Below, piece after piece: positions 1 to 7,978 of a DNA stretch of 40,558 nucleotides; position 1 is the first letter of the stretch; the number at the start of each line of letters is the position of its first letter. Position numbers and translations under genes: made by a program. The DNA comes from Coriobacteriia bacterium (GTDB lineage: Bacteria > Actinomycetota > Coriobacteriia > Anaerosomatales > Kmv31): positions 1-40,558 of the forward strand of contig JACUUM010000018.1 in the NCBI GenBank assembly GCA_014859305.1. Reading direction: 5' to 3'. Below the pieces are notes generated by a model. That model was not told the origin of the DNA and ran no database searches. It saw nothing but the letters and a program-made list of their open reading frames with translations.

Positions 1-14
1 TTCCCACGGCAGGA

Positions 15-47
15 GCGGGACCCCGGGGACGACCCCCGGGGCCCCGC
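15..47 (-). terminator. GC-rich hairpin downstream of hydrogenase operon
   Basis: Two perfect CCCCGGGG arms (21-28 and 34-41) enclose a 5-base loop, and five further pairs continue beyond a single mismatch. It lies about 55 bases after the stop codon of the hexahaem cytochrome. No U-tract follows, so classical intrinsic termination is uncertain; it may instead protect the mRNA 3' end. Confidence 0.35.
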
Positions 48-61
48 CTCGAACGACTCAG

Positions 62-93
62 CTCTTCGCGGTCATACAAGGACCGTCGAAGAG
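62..93 (-). terminator. Long 3' hairpin after the hexahaem cytochrome gene
   Basis: CTCTTCG (62-68) pairs with CGAAGAG (87-93), and CGGTC (69-73) pairs with GACCG (81-85), giving 12 pairs, one bulged base and a 7-base loop. It begins 7 bases beyond the cytochrome stop codon on the minus strand. There is no U-run; the position suggests an operon-end or mRNA-stabilising structure. Confidence 0.4.
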
Positions 94-100
94 AGCCTCG

Positions 101-1372
101 CTACTTGTCGTGGCAACGCTCGCACACACCGCGGTTCGGGTAACGCAGGAGCGACTCGGAGAAACCGGGGTTCGTGCCCTGCTCGTTGCCGACGATCGGC
201 GAGCCGTGGCCCGCGTTCTCCTCGGCGCCTCCGGCCGGGATCATGACCGGATAGGCGTTGGCGTCGAGCCTCGAGACCGCCCAGCCGCTCATGTCGCTCA
301 GAGTCCCGTGAGCGCGATGGCAGGTGAGGCAGCCCATCTGGGACTCCGTCGTCCACGGCGTCGCCGAGCTGTAGTTCGCGGGAGCCGCGGTCAACTCCAT
401 CGGGAGCCCGTCGTCGTAGAGGACCTCGACGTTGAGCGCGCGGTCGGGCCCCTGGCCCTGGGCGAGCGTCACGCCCATGGGGTGACGGTGGAACACCTGG
501 GGGCCGGCCGTCCAGGAACCGGTCGTGAAGGGGTTGCCGTTGGCGGAGTAGTCGTAGGTGGCCCCGGGATCGCCGCCCCATCCGTCCGACTCGTTGTACG
601 AGGTGTGGCAGCCCGCGCACCAGCCGGACATGCTGGCGTTGGTCGTCTGCGATCCTGCCTTGTAGTACGGGGCGGTGTAGTTCGGGACGTAGTCCGCGAT
701 CTGACCGGCGCCCATGGGACCGCGTACGAAGCCGCCGACCGGGAAGCCCTCTTCGAACGACTCGACCCAGTTGGTCTTGTCACCGTCGAGGTTGTCCTTC
801 AGCAGACGGTAGTTCGAGCTGCCGTGCGGATCGTGGCAGTCGGTGCAGGTGAACTTGGACATCGGGGACAGGTCCGCGTTGCCCCACTTGATCAGCACGT
901 TCGCGAGCACCGGATCGGTCTGAGCGTCCATGATGTGCGAGGACTGGATCGTCGAGGTCCCTTCGAACGCGTCGAACCCGCCGCCGTTCAGCGGGCCGAG
1001 CGCCGTGGAGTTCGACTGGTAGAACGTTACCGGGTCTCCGGGAAGGCCCGGCGAAGGACCGGTCGGACCGCCGTCGAAGACGCCTGACTGCACGTTGGTC
1101 GACGCGCCGGGGGCGGCGTCGCCGTGGCAGGCGTAGCAGAACTCGGTCATCGTGCTGGCGTTGGATACGAGCAACGCGCTGGCGTGGATGCTGCCGTCGA
1201 TGCTCGAGACCCAACCGAGCTCGGAGAACGACGTGTGGGCCCTGTGGCATCCGGCACACGCGTCGGTGTCCTGCTCGTAGCCGCCGTGCGGACCGAAGTT
1301 CGCGTAGGCGACGCCGGCGGAGGCCATCACCGCGATCAGCGCGATCGCGAGGACTAGTGCGGCCTTCTTCAT
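101..1372 (-). CDS. Periplasmic hexahaem c-type cytochrome, hydrogenase partner
   Basis: The 423-residue protein has a clear signal peptide (MKK followed by a hydrophobic stretch ending near AYA). Six CXXCH haem-attachment motifs are visible: CAGCH, CYACH, CTDCH, CAGCH, CLTCH and, at the extreme C-terminus, CERCH. The start is set by AGGAGG a few bases upstream; a longer in-frame extension lacks a signal peptide and was rejected. It is the last gene of the hydrogenase operon, 23 bases after the large subunit. The small subunit has no membrane anchor and no cytochrome b gene is adjacent, so I infer that this protein takes electrons from the distal FeS cluster and passes them to other periplasmic cytochromes. 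The family is certain; the exact partner is inference. Confidence 0.9.
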   Translation of the reverse strand: MKKAALVLAIALIAVMASAGVAYANFGPHGGYEQDTDACAGCHRAHTSFSELGWVSSIDGSIHASALLVSNASTMTEFCYACHGDAAPGASTNVQSGVFDGGPTGPSPGLPGDPVTFYQSNSTALGPLNGGGFDAFEGTSTIQSSHIMDAQTDPVLANVLIKWGNADLSPMSKFTCTDCHDPHGSSNYRLLKDNLDGDKTNWVESFEEGFPVGGFVRGPMGAGQIADYVPNYTAPYYKAGSQTTNASMSGWCAGCHTSYNESDGWGGDPGATYDYSANGNPFTTGSWTAGPQVFHRHPMGVTLAQGQGPDRALNVEVLYDDGLPMELTAAPANYSSATPWTTESQMGCLTCHRAHGTLSDMSGWAVSRLDANAYPVMIPAGGAEENAGHGSPIVGNEQGTNPGFSESLLRYPNRGVCERCHDK

Positions 1373-1395
1373 GCTCAACACCTCCTGATTCCTGA

Positions 1396-3588
1396 CTAGT
1401 GGACCGCGCACGCGATGCACGGGTCGAACGACTGGGCGACACGAAGGACCTCGACGCCTGAGATGACGCCGGTGTTGGTGGTGCCTGCTCTCGTCAGCGG
1501 CGCCGTGGAGGCGTCGAACGTGCACGAGATCATGGCCTGCTCCAGCGGACCACGCTTGGTCACGGCCACGTTGTCACCCGCAAGGGCGGAAACCCCATCC
1601 AGGCTATCCCCTCCATCCTTGGGTGAGCCGTTCCACGTCGTGGGCACCACGCACTGGTACGCGCCGACCTTGCCGGCGGTGGCGGTCACGAAGTGGGCGA
1701 GCGCGCCTCGCGGAGCCTCGCTCACTCCCAGGCCCGCGACCGTCGTGGTGGGCGGGGCGTAGACCTTGTACGACCTGAGGTCGGCGCCCGCTTCGCTGGC
1801 CCGATGCGCGTACAGCGCGTCGATCCAGCCGCCGGCACCCATCTCGGCCGAGTAGCCCTTGGCGCGGCCGGTCACGGGATCGATGGTCTTGTCGTAGGCC
1901 CCGAGCATCCACGTGACGATCCAGAACGCCTCGATGGCCCGTCCGCGCAGCCGGTCGATGGTCGACAGGCCGCCCTTCACGCCGAGGAGGTAGCTCTGGA
2001 CGGTGGCGACGAGGCCCTCCTGCGTGAGGGCATGCGCCAGGTCGGCGGAGATCACGGTGAGGTCGAGTCCGCCGCCGCTCGTGTAGAGGTCCGCGTAGGC
2101 CCGAGGAACGGAACCCGGAGCGGCACTCGGATCGATGAGGTTCACGCCCAGCGGGTACTTGCCGTTGACGATCATGCGCGCGAACGGGCCGACCTCGCAG
2201 GGATGGAAGATGTCGTACTTCACCGCATACGTGCCGTTCTCCACCGAGGGGTCGCCCTCCGCAGGGACGGTCCGCGTGAACGTCCAGGCGGAACCGCCGA
2301 GGTACGTGACGGTGTAAGCGGAGTCGGGCACGCCGTCGAGCCGGACGTTGCGTCCGTCCGCGGCGTCGACCGTGACGGTGACCTCCTCGGCGACACCGGA
2401 GAAGACGGCGGATGCCGAGTTGCTGACATCCTTCTCCGCCCAGCGCGGTGCCTTCATCCAGGAGTACTTCTCGGCGTCACTGCGGAGCGGCTCGGTGCGC
2501 GTGACGTCGCCGGGATACGCGTAGTCGGCGCTATCGAAGCCGAACGAGTTCTCGTACCTCGATCGCGCGATCACCTCGACCAGATGGTCCTTGACGGACT
2601 GGATCGCGTCGGCGAGCCCGCTCTTGTTCGCGAGCAGCGGGTAGTCCACGGCCGAACTGGTGCGGGCGTCGATGACGACGCCGCCGGCGATGTCGAGCGA
2701 GCCGTCCTCCTGCGGGAACGCGCCCCACGCGAGGAAGTTGCCGCAGCCGGAGCCGAAGCCGTCGGCGCCGCCGCTGTTGTCGAACGCCGGGTACAGCGCG
2801 CCCAGTGCGAAAGCCAGCGGGACGTACTCCTCGACGATGAAGTTCCCGACCTCGACCATGATGGTCCGGAACTTCTCGCAACGGGCGGCGAAATCGGCGT
2901 CGGAGAAGGAGTTCGTCACGCCTCCGGCGACGAAGTCGGCGGTCATGGGCATGCGGCCCGCGAACAGCGCGCCGGCTTCGAACGTGAGGCGGCGGATGCG
3001 CAGCGCCTTCACGTACTGCGTGATGACGGCCGACCACAGGTCGGCCGAGCCGTTGCCGTCGTTGAACGGCAGGATGCCCCGGACGCCCGCGTTCGTGTTG
3101 TGCGTGGCGCCGTCGACGGTCCCGTGCCCCGAGGAGCGGAGCTGCTCGGCGTACTGGCTGTCGGCGTAGTGCGGCGTCCACGGCGGGATCGGGGGACCCT
3201 GCACGTAGCTCTGCGCCGCAAGATGGTAGAAGTGGGTGATGTGAGACATCAGGAACTCGGCGCCGTAGACCAGGTTGCGTATGTGCAGAGCGCGCGCCGG
3301 TACCCCCTTGCTGCCGTCGTCGAGGAACGTGACGTAGCCGTCGCTCACGTTCAGCACGCTCTCGACGGCGAACGTCGACGCCGTCGCGTGTGGCAAAGGA
3401 CACACGCCGCAGATGCGCTGAGTGAACGTGATCGCGTCGTTGGCCTGGCGCCCGATGAGGAAGTTCTCGAACCCGCGCCACAGGTTGCCGTGGGCGTTCG
3501 CGTCGATGATCGTGCCGCCTGAGACCTCGACCTTGACGCCCAGGTGACCCTCGATACGGGAGATCGGGTCTACCTCGTACTTAGCCAT
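1396..3588 (-). CDS. [NiFe]-hydrogenase large subunit, no C-terminal extension
   Basis: The protein binds the Ni-Fe(CN)2CO centre for H2 activation. The N-terminal ligand motif RICGVC is at residues 58-63 and the C-terminal motif DPCIACAVH at 722-730. At 730 residues it is well longer than usual group 1 large subunits (roughly 560-600). Most of the excess lies between KAPRW (about 379-383) and CEVGPFARM (about 464-472), where a beta-rich, Ig-like stretch of about 75 residues is inserted. The reading frame ends directly after the conserved final His, so the usual C-terminal peptide removed by a maturation endopeptidase is absent. It follows the small subunit by 22 bases and is presumably exported with it through the small subunit's Tat signal. 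Both Ni-binding motifs are Cys-type, so it is not a selenoprotein. Confidence 0.96.
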   Translation of the reverse strand: MAKYEVDPISRIEGHLGVKVEVSGGTIIDANAHGNLWRGFENFLIGRQANDAITFTQRICGVCPLPHATASTFAVESVLNVSDGYVTFLDDGSKGVPARALHIRNLVYGAEFLMSHITHFYHLAAQSYVQGPPIPPWTPHYADSQYAEQLRSSGHGTVDGATHNTNAGVRGILPFNDGNGSADLWSAVITQYVKALRIRRLTFEAGALFAGRMPMTADFVAGGVTNSFSDADFAARCEKFRTIMVEVGNFIVEEYVPLAFALGALYPAFDNSGGADGFGSGCGNFLAWGAFPQEDGSLDIAGGVVIDARTSSAVDYPLLANKSGLADAIQSVKDHLVEVIARSRYENSFGFDSADYAYPGDVTRTEPLRSDAEKYSWMKAPRWAEKDVSNSASAVFSGVAEEVTVTVDAADGRNVRLDGVPDSAYTVTYLGGSAWTFTRTVPAEGDPSVENGTYAVKYDIFHPCEVGPFARMIVNGKYPLGVNLIDPSAAPGSVPRAYADLYTSGGGLDLTVISADLAHALTQEGLVATVQSYLLGVKGGLSTIDRLRGRAIEAFWIVTWMLGAYDKTIDPVTGRAKGYSAEMGAGGWIDALYAHRASEAGADLRSYKVYAPPTTTVAGLGVSEAPRGALAHFVTATAGKVGAYQCVVPTTWNGSPKDGGDSLDGVSALAGDNVAVTKRGPLEQAMISCTFDASTAPLTRAGTTNTGVISGVEVLRVAQSFDPCIACAVH

Positions 3589-3610
3589 CTAGTCTTACCT
3601 CCTCTCCTGC

Positions 3611-4876
3611 TTATCGGATGATGTAGGGAACGAATGAGTCCGGATATCCCTTCTCCGTGCAGCCCATGCAGGGATGTCCGGCGGTCAAGCAGTTGGTGCC
3701 GATCCTCTTGCCGGCATCGGTCGGCATCGGCAGCATCGCCGACTCGGCCACCGTGCCCAGCGCGTTACCGGGATGCTGCGAGTTCCAGCCGTGGATGCCG
3801 CAGAGGGAACGTGTCGAGATGCCCTTGCACCCGATGTTCTTCAGACACCCGGGCTGGCCGGGTTTCGTGGCGTAGCGGCGCATGCCGTAGTCGGCGTAGC
3901 GCGGGCAGTACCTGCTGTGCAGCAGGTTCCCGTACACGGCGGACATGCGCTTCTGAGAGTCGCGACCCGTGAGGTCCGGTCCCCCGGACAGCTTCACCAG
4001 CAGGAGCACGGCCGTCAGCACGAACCACCACGGGTTCGAGGGGCAGCCGGACACGTTGAAGACCTTGGCCTCCGCGACGGCCGCCTTCTGCCGGTAGACG
4101 AGGAAATCGTAGACGCCCATGGCGCCGGTCTGGTTCTTGCCGCGCGGCGAAGGAGCCAGCCCGGGACCCTGGCATGCGGGGTATCCGCCGAACGTGGCGC
4201 ACTGGCCCATCGCGATGACGGCCGCGCAGCGGCTGTTGCTGGCCAGCTCCTCGACGACGTAGTCGAAGCTCAGCTCGTGATGCGCGTCCGCCGATCCGTC
4301 GGCGGCGATGGAGCACCAAGGAGCGGCGCCCGACGCGCCCCAGTAGCCCACCTTCTCGACGGGCTGCACGGAGCCTTCCACCACGAGGACGAACGCGCCG
4401 CTCTCGGTGTCGTCGATCTCGTTCATCAGTGACGTGTAGGCGAGATCGCCGCCCATGGCCATGACCGTCTCGTGGTACTGAAGATCGATGAAGTCGATGA
4501 GCACGTCGGCGATGTTCGCCGCGTACGGGTCACCGTCCACGTTCAGTCCCGCCGTCTCCAGCGTGCGGTGACCGAACGGGTGCGTGGGCGACGGACCGAG
4601 GTCTCCCCCCGCGATGATCGACAGCGCCGCTGCGGTGGTGACGCCGCTGCCGGGGACGGCCTCGGCCCGGACGTCTTCGAAGAAGCTCAAGAGAGACGTC
4701 GAGCAGCCCGTGCACTCGGCTCCGTGCACCCACAGGACCTTGGGCTTCTCGGTCCAGCTTGCCGCGCCGACATGCCCGAACGCCTGGGCCACCCGTGCGA
4801 TGTCCATCTGGCTCAGCCCCATGGCGGCCGCCAGGGTGCCCAAGCGCGTTACGAACTGTCGTCTGGTGATTGCCAT
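3611..4876 (-). CDS. [NiFe]-hydrogenase small subunit, Tat-exported
   Basis: The 421-residue electron-transfer subunit carries three FeS clusters. The N-terminus has a twin-arginine signal (TRRQFV, then a hydrophobic segment), placing the enzyme outside the membrane. Proximal-cluster cysteines are visible in ECTGC, GQCATFGG and GCPSNP. The distal region has HSRYC, GCLKNIGCKG and a downstream Cys. The medial region has NCLT and HPCMGC. HSRYC places Cys four residues after His, where the usual spacing is three. The protein ends shortly after the medial motif with no C-terminal membrane helix, unlike small subunits that dock on a cytochrome b. It is the first gene of the operon, with a GGGAGG-type RBS upstream. 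The closest known arrangement is a soluble periplasmic group 1 enzyme feeding c-type haems. Confidence 0.95.
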   Translation of the reverse strand: MAITRRQFVTRLGTLAAAMGLSQMDIARVAQAFGHVGAASWTEKPKVLWVHGAECTGCSTSLLSFFEDVRAEAVPGSGVTTAAALSIIAGGDLGPSPTHPFGHRTLETAGLNVDGDPYAANIADVLIDFIDLQYHETVMAMGGDLAYTSLMNEIDDTESGAFVLVVEGSVQPVEKVGYWGASGAAPWCSIAADGSADAHHELSFDYVVEELASNSRCAAVIAMGQCATFGGYPACQGPGLAPSPRGKNQTGAMGVYDFLVYRQKAAVAEAKVFNVSGCPSNPWWFVLTAVLLLVKLSGGPDLTGRDSQKRMSAVYGNLLHSRYCPRYADYGMRRYATKPGQPGCLKNIGCKGISTRSLCGIHGWNSQHPGNALGTVAESAMLPMPTDAGKRIGTNCLTAGHPCMGCTEKGYPDSFVPYIIR

Positions 4877-4937
4877 TCGCCTTTCAACCTCCCTTGCATC
4901 GACTCGTGGTCCTATGAACGTGACGTCCGGTCAGGGG

Positions 4938-5000
4938 AAAAGAAAACGCCACCTCCTCCCGTCCCTGTGGCCGGACCGGGATCGATGTGGCGGTGGCGTT
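4938..5000 (-). terminator. Intrinsic terminator inside the hydrogenase leader
   Basis: On the minus strand AACGCCACC (from 5000 to 4992) pairs perfectly with GGTGGCGTT (from 4953 to 4945). An inner stem of about eight pairs (4957-4964 with 4973-4981) adds to it, and a U-rich tail (UUCUUUU) follows. It stands 61 bases before the hydrogenase start codon and downstream of the predicted promoter, so it would act as an attenuator. If the real promoter lay closer to the gene it would instead terminate the upstream cytochrome operon. Confidence 0.7.
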
Positions 5001-5106
5001 CTCGTGGACCTCGGGCGCGAGGCGCGCGGGACTGCAGGAGGACCGGGTGAAGTGCCGGCTTCGACCCCGTGCTCATGCGAGCGCCCCCGAACCCCTCGAC
5101 GAGAAC
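4998..5106 (-). ncRNA. Candidate structured leader element (possible riboswitch)
   Basis: GTTCTCGT at 5106-5099 (minus strand) is perfectly complementary to ACGAGAAC at 5005-4998 and would close a 93-base domain. Its 3' strand shares three bases with the 5' arm of the terminator stem, so the two structures compete, as expected between an aptamer closing stem and a terminator. I could not match it to a known riboswitch class. The 408 bases between genes here hold this element, the terminator, two palindromes and a promoter. The evidence is one long-range pairing plus context; no homologues were compared. Confidence 0.35.
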
Positions 5107-5151
5107 CGACGCAGACGCACCCTCCACGCGGTGCGCCTGCGCACTGTCTTC

Positions 5152-5165
5152 GTAACGCTCGTTAC
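5152..5165. promoter_or_regulatory. Palindromic operator GTAAC-N4-GTTAC, hydrogenase distal site
   Basis: This is a perfect inverted repeat, GTAACGCTCGTTAC. Its centre lies 32 bp (about three helical turns) from the second site at 5184-5197, which would allow cooperative binding on one DNA face. It lies downstream of the predicted start of the hydrogenase transcript. The same palindrome occurs at 12833 and 20501. Confidence 0.7.
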
Positions 5166-5183
5166 ATGCGAAGGTCGCTACAT

Positions 5184-5197
5184 GTAACTGCTGTTAC
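5184..5197. promoter_or_regulatory. Palindromic operator GTAAC-N4-GTTAC, hydrogenase promoter site
   Basis: The perfect repeat GTAACTGCTGTTAC directly abuts the candidate -10 element (5198-5203). The predicted transcription start, near 5190, falls at its centre. This position favours repression by steric block. The 5-4-5 geometry is that of CRP/FNR-family sites, but the half-site sequence is not that of FNR itself. Confidence 0.75.
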
Positions 5198-5224
5198 GTT
5201 ATACGTCTGAGGAGGGAGGGTCAA
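5198..5224 (-). promoter_or_regulatory. Candidate promoter of the hydrogenase operon
   Basis: On the minus strand, TTGACC (5224-5219) and TATAAC (5203-5198) are separated by 15 bp. The spacer is short, so the exact -10 is uncertain, but the arrangement of -35, -10 and abutting palindrome mirrors the clearer promoter at 12850-12878. Confidence 0.5.
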
Positions 5225-5284
5225 CTCCTTCCAGGCTCAGGATCCGTAACGAGGGCGGTGTTCGCCCGAGGCGGAGACCTCCTC

Positions 5285-6772
5285 CTACGCGCTTCGCTCC
5301 TTCGCCTTCCGGCGCTCCAGGTACTCCGCGTGGTCCACCGCGTCCACCTCGAGCAGTCTTGCCACGCGCTGCAGCTCGGCGTCCTCGGTGCCCAGGAGCT
5401 TCGAACGCTGCGCGATGGAGGCGACCAATGCGGCGCGGTACGTGATGCCGAGCTTCTCCTCGAGGGCGCGGGCATCCGACTCGGAGTGCTCCGCCTCCTC
5501 CAGGAGGTCGCCGGCGGCGATCTCACCGTGGCGCAGATGCTTGACCTTCTCGTAGTCTTCCGGAGATGCCAGCCACTTCACCCGGCGGACGACCATCGCC
5601 TCGGCCTCGCCCTTCTCGAAGAGCGCTTCCACGAAGTCGGCCGTCGCCACGTACCGCTTCTTCCTCAGCAGGAGCAGCAGCGGCAGCAGTAGGAGCGGCG
5701 CCAGGCACCAGTACCAGTACTGCGGGACCTTCACCGTCGGGACGGGGGAGATCTCGGCGGGCCAGCCCCACGCCTGGACGCGCTCGTTGACCGTGTCCGA
5801 GATGTAGAGGACGTTCTGCAGCCCGACCGTGACGTCTCCGGGATAGTTGAACAGCCCCTCGGCTATCCCCTGCTGACCGAAGTTGACCAGCAACTCACCC
5901 TTGAGGTTCCAGATGCCGGCGTCGTGCGAGAGAGTGTCCACCAGGACGGCGCGCTCGGCGGTCGTCGCCTCGGAGGAGCGCGTGACGAAGGTCAGGCCGC
6001 GCGGCAGTCCGCTGGTGCTGATCGTCCTGCTGTACCCCAGAGAGGGATCGAAGATCTGGACGCGCCGGTTGTTGCTGTCGACGACCCACACTTCGTCGCC
6101 GCGAACCTTGATGTTGTTCGGGAACTGGAAGAAATAGGGGCTCTCCAGCGGGTTCTTGGCGATGCCGGCGATACCGACGGCCTTCTTGAACTCCCCGTCC
6201 GGCCCGAACATCAAGAGGCGGTGCCCGTTGAGGATCTCCGAGACGTACAGCGTCCCGTCCGGGGCGAAGCCCAGCGCGACGGGAAGCCATTCCACGCCGT
6301 GCGTCTCGAACGGGGGTCTCTGCTCCTCGGGGAGGTTCGGCTTGAACTCGCGCTTGAACTCCCCGTCCTGCCCGAACACGACGACGCTGCGCGTGCCGCG
6401 GTCCGTGATGTAGAGCTCCCCGCTCTCGGGGTGATCGGCGAGGTACAGCGGGGCGCGCAACCGGTCCTCGCCGAACGTGCCCCTGGGCTCTCCCTTGGGG
6501 CCGAAGCGGAAGATGAGACCTTGCTTGGCGTCCGCGACGTACACCGTGTCCCCGACAGCCAACACGCCCACGGGCCTCTTCAGCTTCGGCTCGCCCTCTC
6601 CGCCGAAGGAGAACAGGTAGGTCGGCGGGTCGACCGCGTCGCGGGTCGTCTGGATGAAGTCGAACTTGAGGCTCTTGGTCTCCCGGAAGTTCACGTACCA
6701 CAGGGCGACGAACGCCAGAAGGAGTGCGAGCAGCGTGATGAGGATGATCTTGCGCCTGCGACGACGCGTCAC
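5285..6772 (-). CDS. Membrane-anchored NHL-repeat beta-propeller protein
   Basis: The 495-residue protein starts with an arginine cluster and one membrane helix (about 9-27). Next comes an NHL-type beta-propeller (about 45-340) with repeated motifs such as DTVYVADAKQGLIFRF, GELYITDRG and VLYISDTVNERVQAW. A second hydrophobic segment, WYWCLAPLLLLPLLLLL (about 350-366), leads to a charged C-terminal tail of about 125 residues. The propeller should face the periplasm or outer surface and the tail the cytoplasm. It is the last gene of the cytochrome operon and overlaps the TPR gene (GTGA). NHL propellers are usually binding scaffolds, so I infer a structural or docking role for the multihaem cytochromes. 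No catalytic residues were recognised. Confidence 0.85.
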   Translation of the reverse strand: MTRRRRRKIILITLLALLLAFVALWYVNFRETKSLKFDFIQTTRDAVDPPTYLFSFGGEGEPKLKRPVGVLAVGDTVYVADAKQGLIFRFGPKGEPRGTFGEDRLRAPLYLADHPESGELYITDRGTRSVVVFGQDGEFKREFKPNLPEEQRPPFETHGVEWLPVALGFAPDGTLYVSEILNGHRLLMFGPDGEFKKAVGIAGIAKNPLESPYFFQFPNNIKVRGDEVWVVDSNNRRVQIFDPSLGYSRTISTSGLPRGLTFVTRSSEATTAERAVLVDTLSHDAGIWNLKGELLVNFGQQGIAEGLFNYPGDVTVGLQNVLYISDTVNERVQAWGWPAEISPVPTVKVPQYWYWCLAPLLLLPLLLLLRKKRYVATADFVEALFEKGEAEAMVVRRVKWLASPEDYEKVKHLRHGEIAAGDLLEEAEHSESDARALEEKLGITYRAALVASIAQRSKLLGTEDAELQRVARLLEVDAVDHAEYLERRKAKERSA

Positions 6773-7848
6773 TTGGAACCGCCCTTCCCGTCCGACGCCA
6801 GGCGCTCCACGGCGCTCTGAGCGGTCTCGTCACCCGGCCGCAGGTTGGCGGCCTCCCTGTAGAGCCCCAGGGCCTGTTCGGCTTCACCGATCCGCTCTCG
6901 GGCCTGGGCGTGCACGAGCACGGCGTCGTACTCCGCCGGCGCGAGCGCGGCGGCGATCCGCGCCGGGGCGAGCGCCTCCTCGGGGTTCCCGGCGTCGAGA
7001 GCCTGCCGCGCCTCCTCGTGGTAGCTGCGCCAGTCACCGAAGGCCGCCAGCTCCTGCACCGCCAGCTCGGCGTCGGGTTGACCGTCGAGAGCCACGCGGA
7101 AGTACTCCGCCGCGGCGGCCTTGTCGGAGTCAAGGAGCAGGCGCCCCACCTCGTAGTTGGCCTCCGGGAACTTGGGGTCGAAGGCGAGCGCGGCCTCCAG
7201 CGTGTTCAGCGCCGCGTCGCGCTCCTCCAGTCCCAGGTAGGCCTGGGCCATCCGCAGGTAGGTGTCGGAGGCGGAGCGCCTGATCCGGAGGGCGGCCTTG
7301 AAGTAGCCGAGCGCCTCCTCGTACTCGCGCTCCTGCAGCGCGAGCTCGCCGAGGTGGAAGTACGCCTCTTCGCGGCGCTTGTTGATGCCCTCGTACTCAC
7401 CGCCCGCGGTGACTTCGAGCACCTTGTTCAGCGCCCCCTTGGCCGTCTCGTAGTCCTTCTCGATGAAGGCTATCTTGGCGATCGCCATGTACGCGCCCGA
7501 GTAGTCCGGATCCAGGTCGATCGCCGCGCGGAGCTCGCGCTTGGCCTCCTTGAACCGCCCGACCGCGCCGTACGCCTCGGCGAGGAGACCCCGTGCCTGG
7601 GGATCGTTCGGGTTCTCGCGGACCGCCTGCTTGAGGTCCTCCAGCACCCTGTAGGCGGGGTTGGCCGCCCTCTGGGCTGCCCGGGTGGCCTTCACCTCGT
7701 ACGCGAAGTAGGCGGCCAACGCCAGCACCGACACGACCAGTGCGGCGAGGACGACGTTCAAGACCAGGTCCGATCGCTCGCCCCGGGGACGCAGCGGAGA
7801 AGGGGTCTCGATCCGCTCGTCCGCGGAGCCGGTCGGTACCTCGGTCAT
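6769..7848 (-). CDS. Membrane-anchored TPR protein
   Basis: The 359-residue protein has a short polar N-terminus and one membrane helix (about 28-48). The remainder is built of tetratricopeptide-type helical repeats, for example from ARGLLAEAYGAVGRFKEAKR and from AYFHLGELALQEREYEEA. TPR domains mediate protein-protein contacts, and similar proteins act as assembly factors in cytochrome c biogenesis. It sits between the 20-haem cytochrome and the NHL protein, so assembly or tethering of the cytochrome complex is a reasonable inference. The 130 bases upstream contain a CGGCTC/GAGCCG hairpin but no convincing promoter. Confidence 0.85.
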   Translation of the reverse strand: MTEVPTGSADERIETPSPLRPRGERSDLVLNVVLAALVVSVLALAAYFAYEVKATRAAQRAANPAYRVLEDLKQAVRENPNDPQARGLLAEAYGAVGRFKEAKRELRAAIDLDPDYSGAYMAIAKIAFIEKDYETAKGALNKVLEVTAGGEYEGINKRREEAYFHLGELALQEREYEEALGYFKAALRIRRSASDTYLRMAQAYLGLEERDAALNTLEAALAFDPKFPEANYEVGRLLLDSDKAAAAEYFRVALDGQPDAELAVQELAAFGDWRSYHEEARQALDAGNPEEALAPARIAAALAPAEYDAVLVHAQARERIGEAEQALGLYREAANLRPGDETAQSAVERLASDGKGGSK

Positions 7849-7978
7849 CGGGCCCCCCTAAGGTGCGCTCGGGTTCGGCACGTCGGCGCGGCTCGCCTCC
7901 CGACCCCGAGCCGGCGAGACGGCGCAGCCGGGCGAGGATCGGACGGTACGGGGTCAGCAATCGGCGAGCCAGGACCTG

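Noticed and set aside
1396-1425. Possible selenocysteine hydrogenase
   Set aside because: Both ligand motifs use TGC cysteine codons and the frame closes with TAG, not TGA.
1693-3522. Long open frame opposite the hydrogenase large subunit
   Set aside because: GC-rich shadow frame with Arg/Val-rich low-information product and no family motifs; the opposite strand has full hydrogenase motifs.
5231-5262. Terminator of the cytochrome operon just after the NHL gene
   Set aside because: A GGGCG/CGCCC hairpin exists but is short and without a U-tract; too weak to call.
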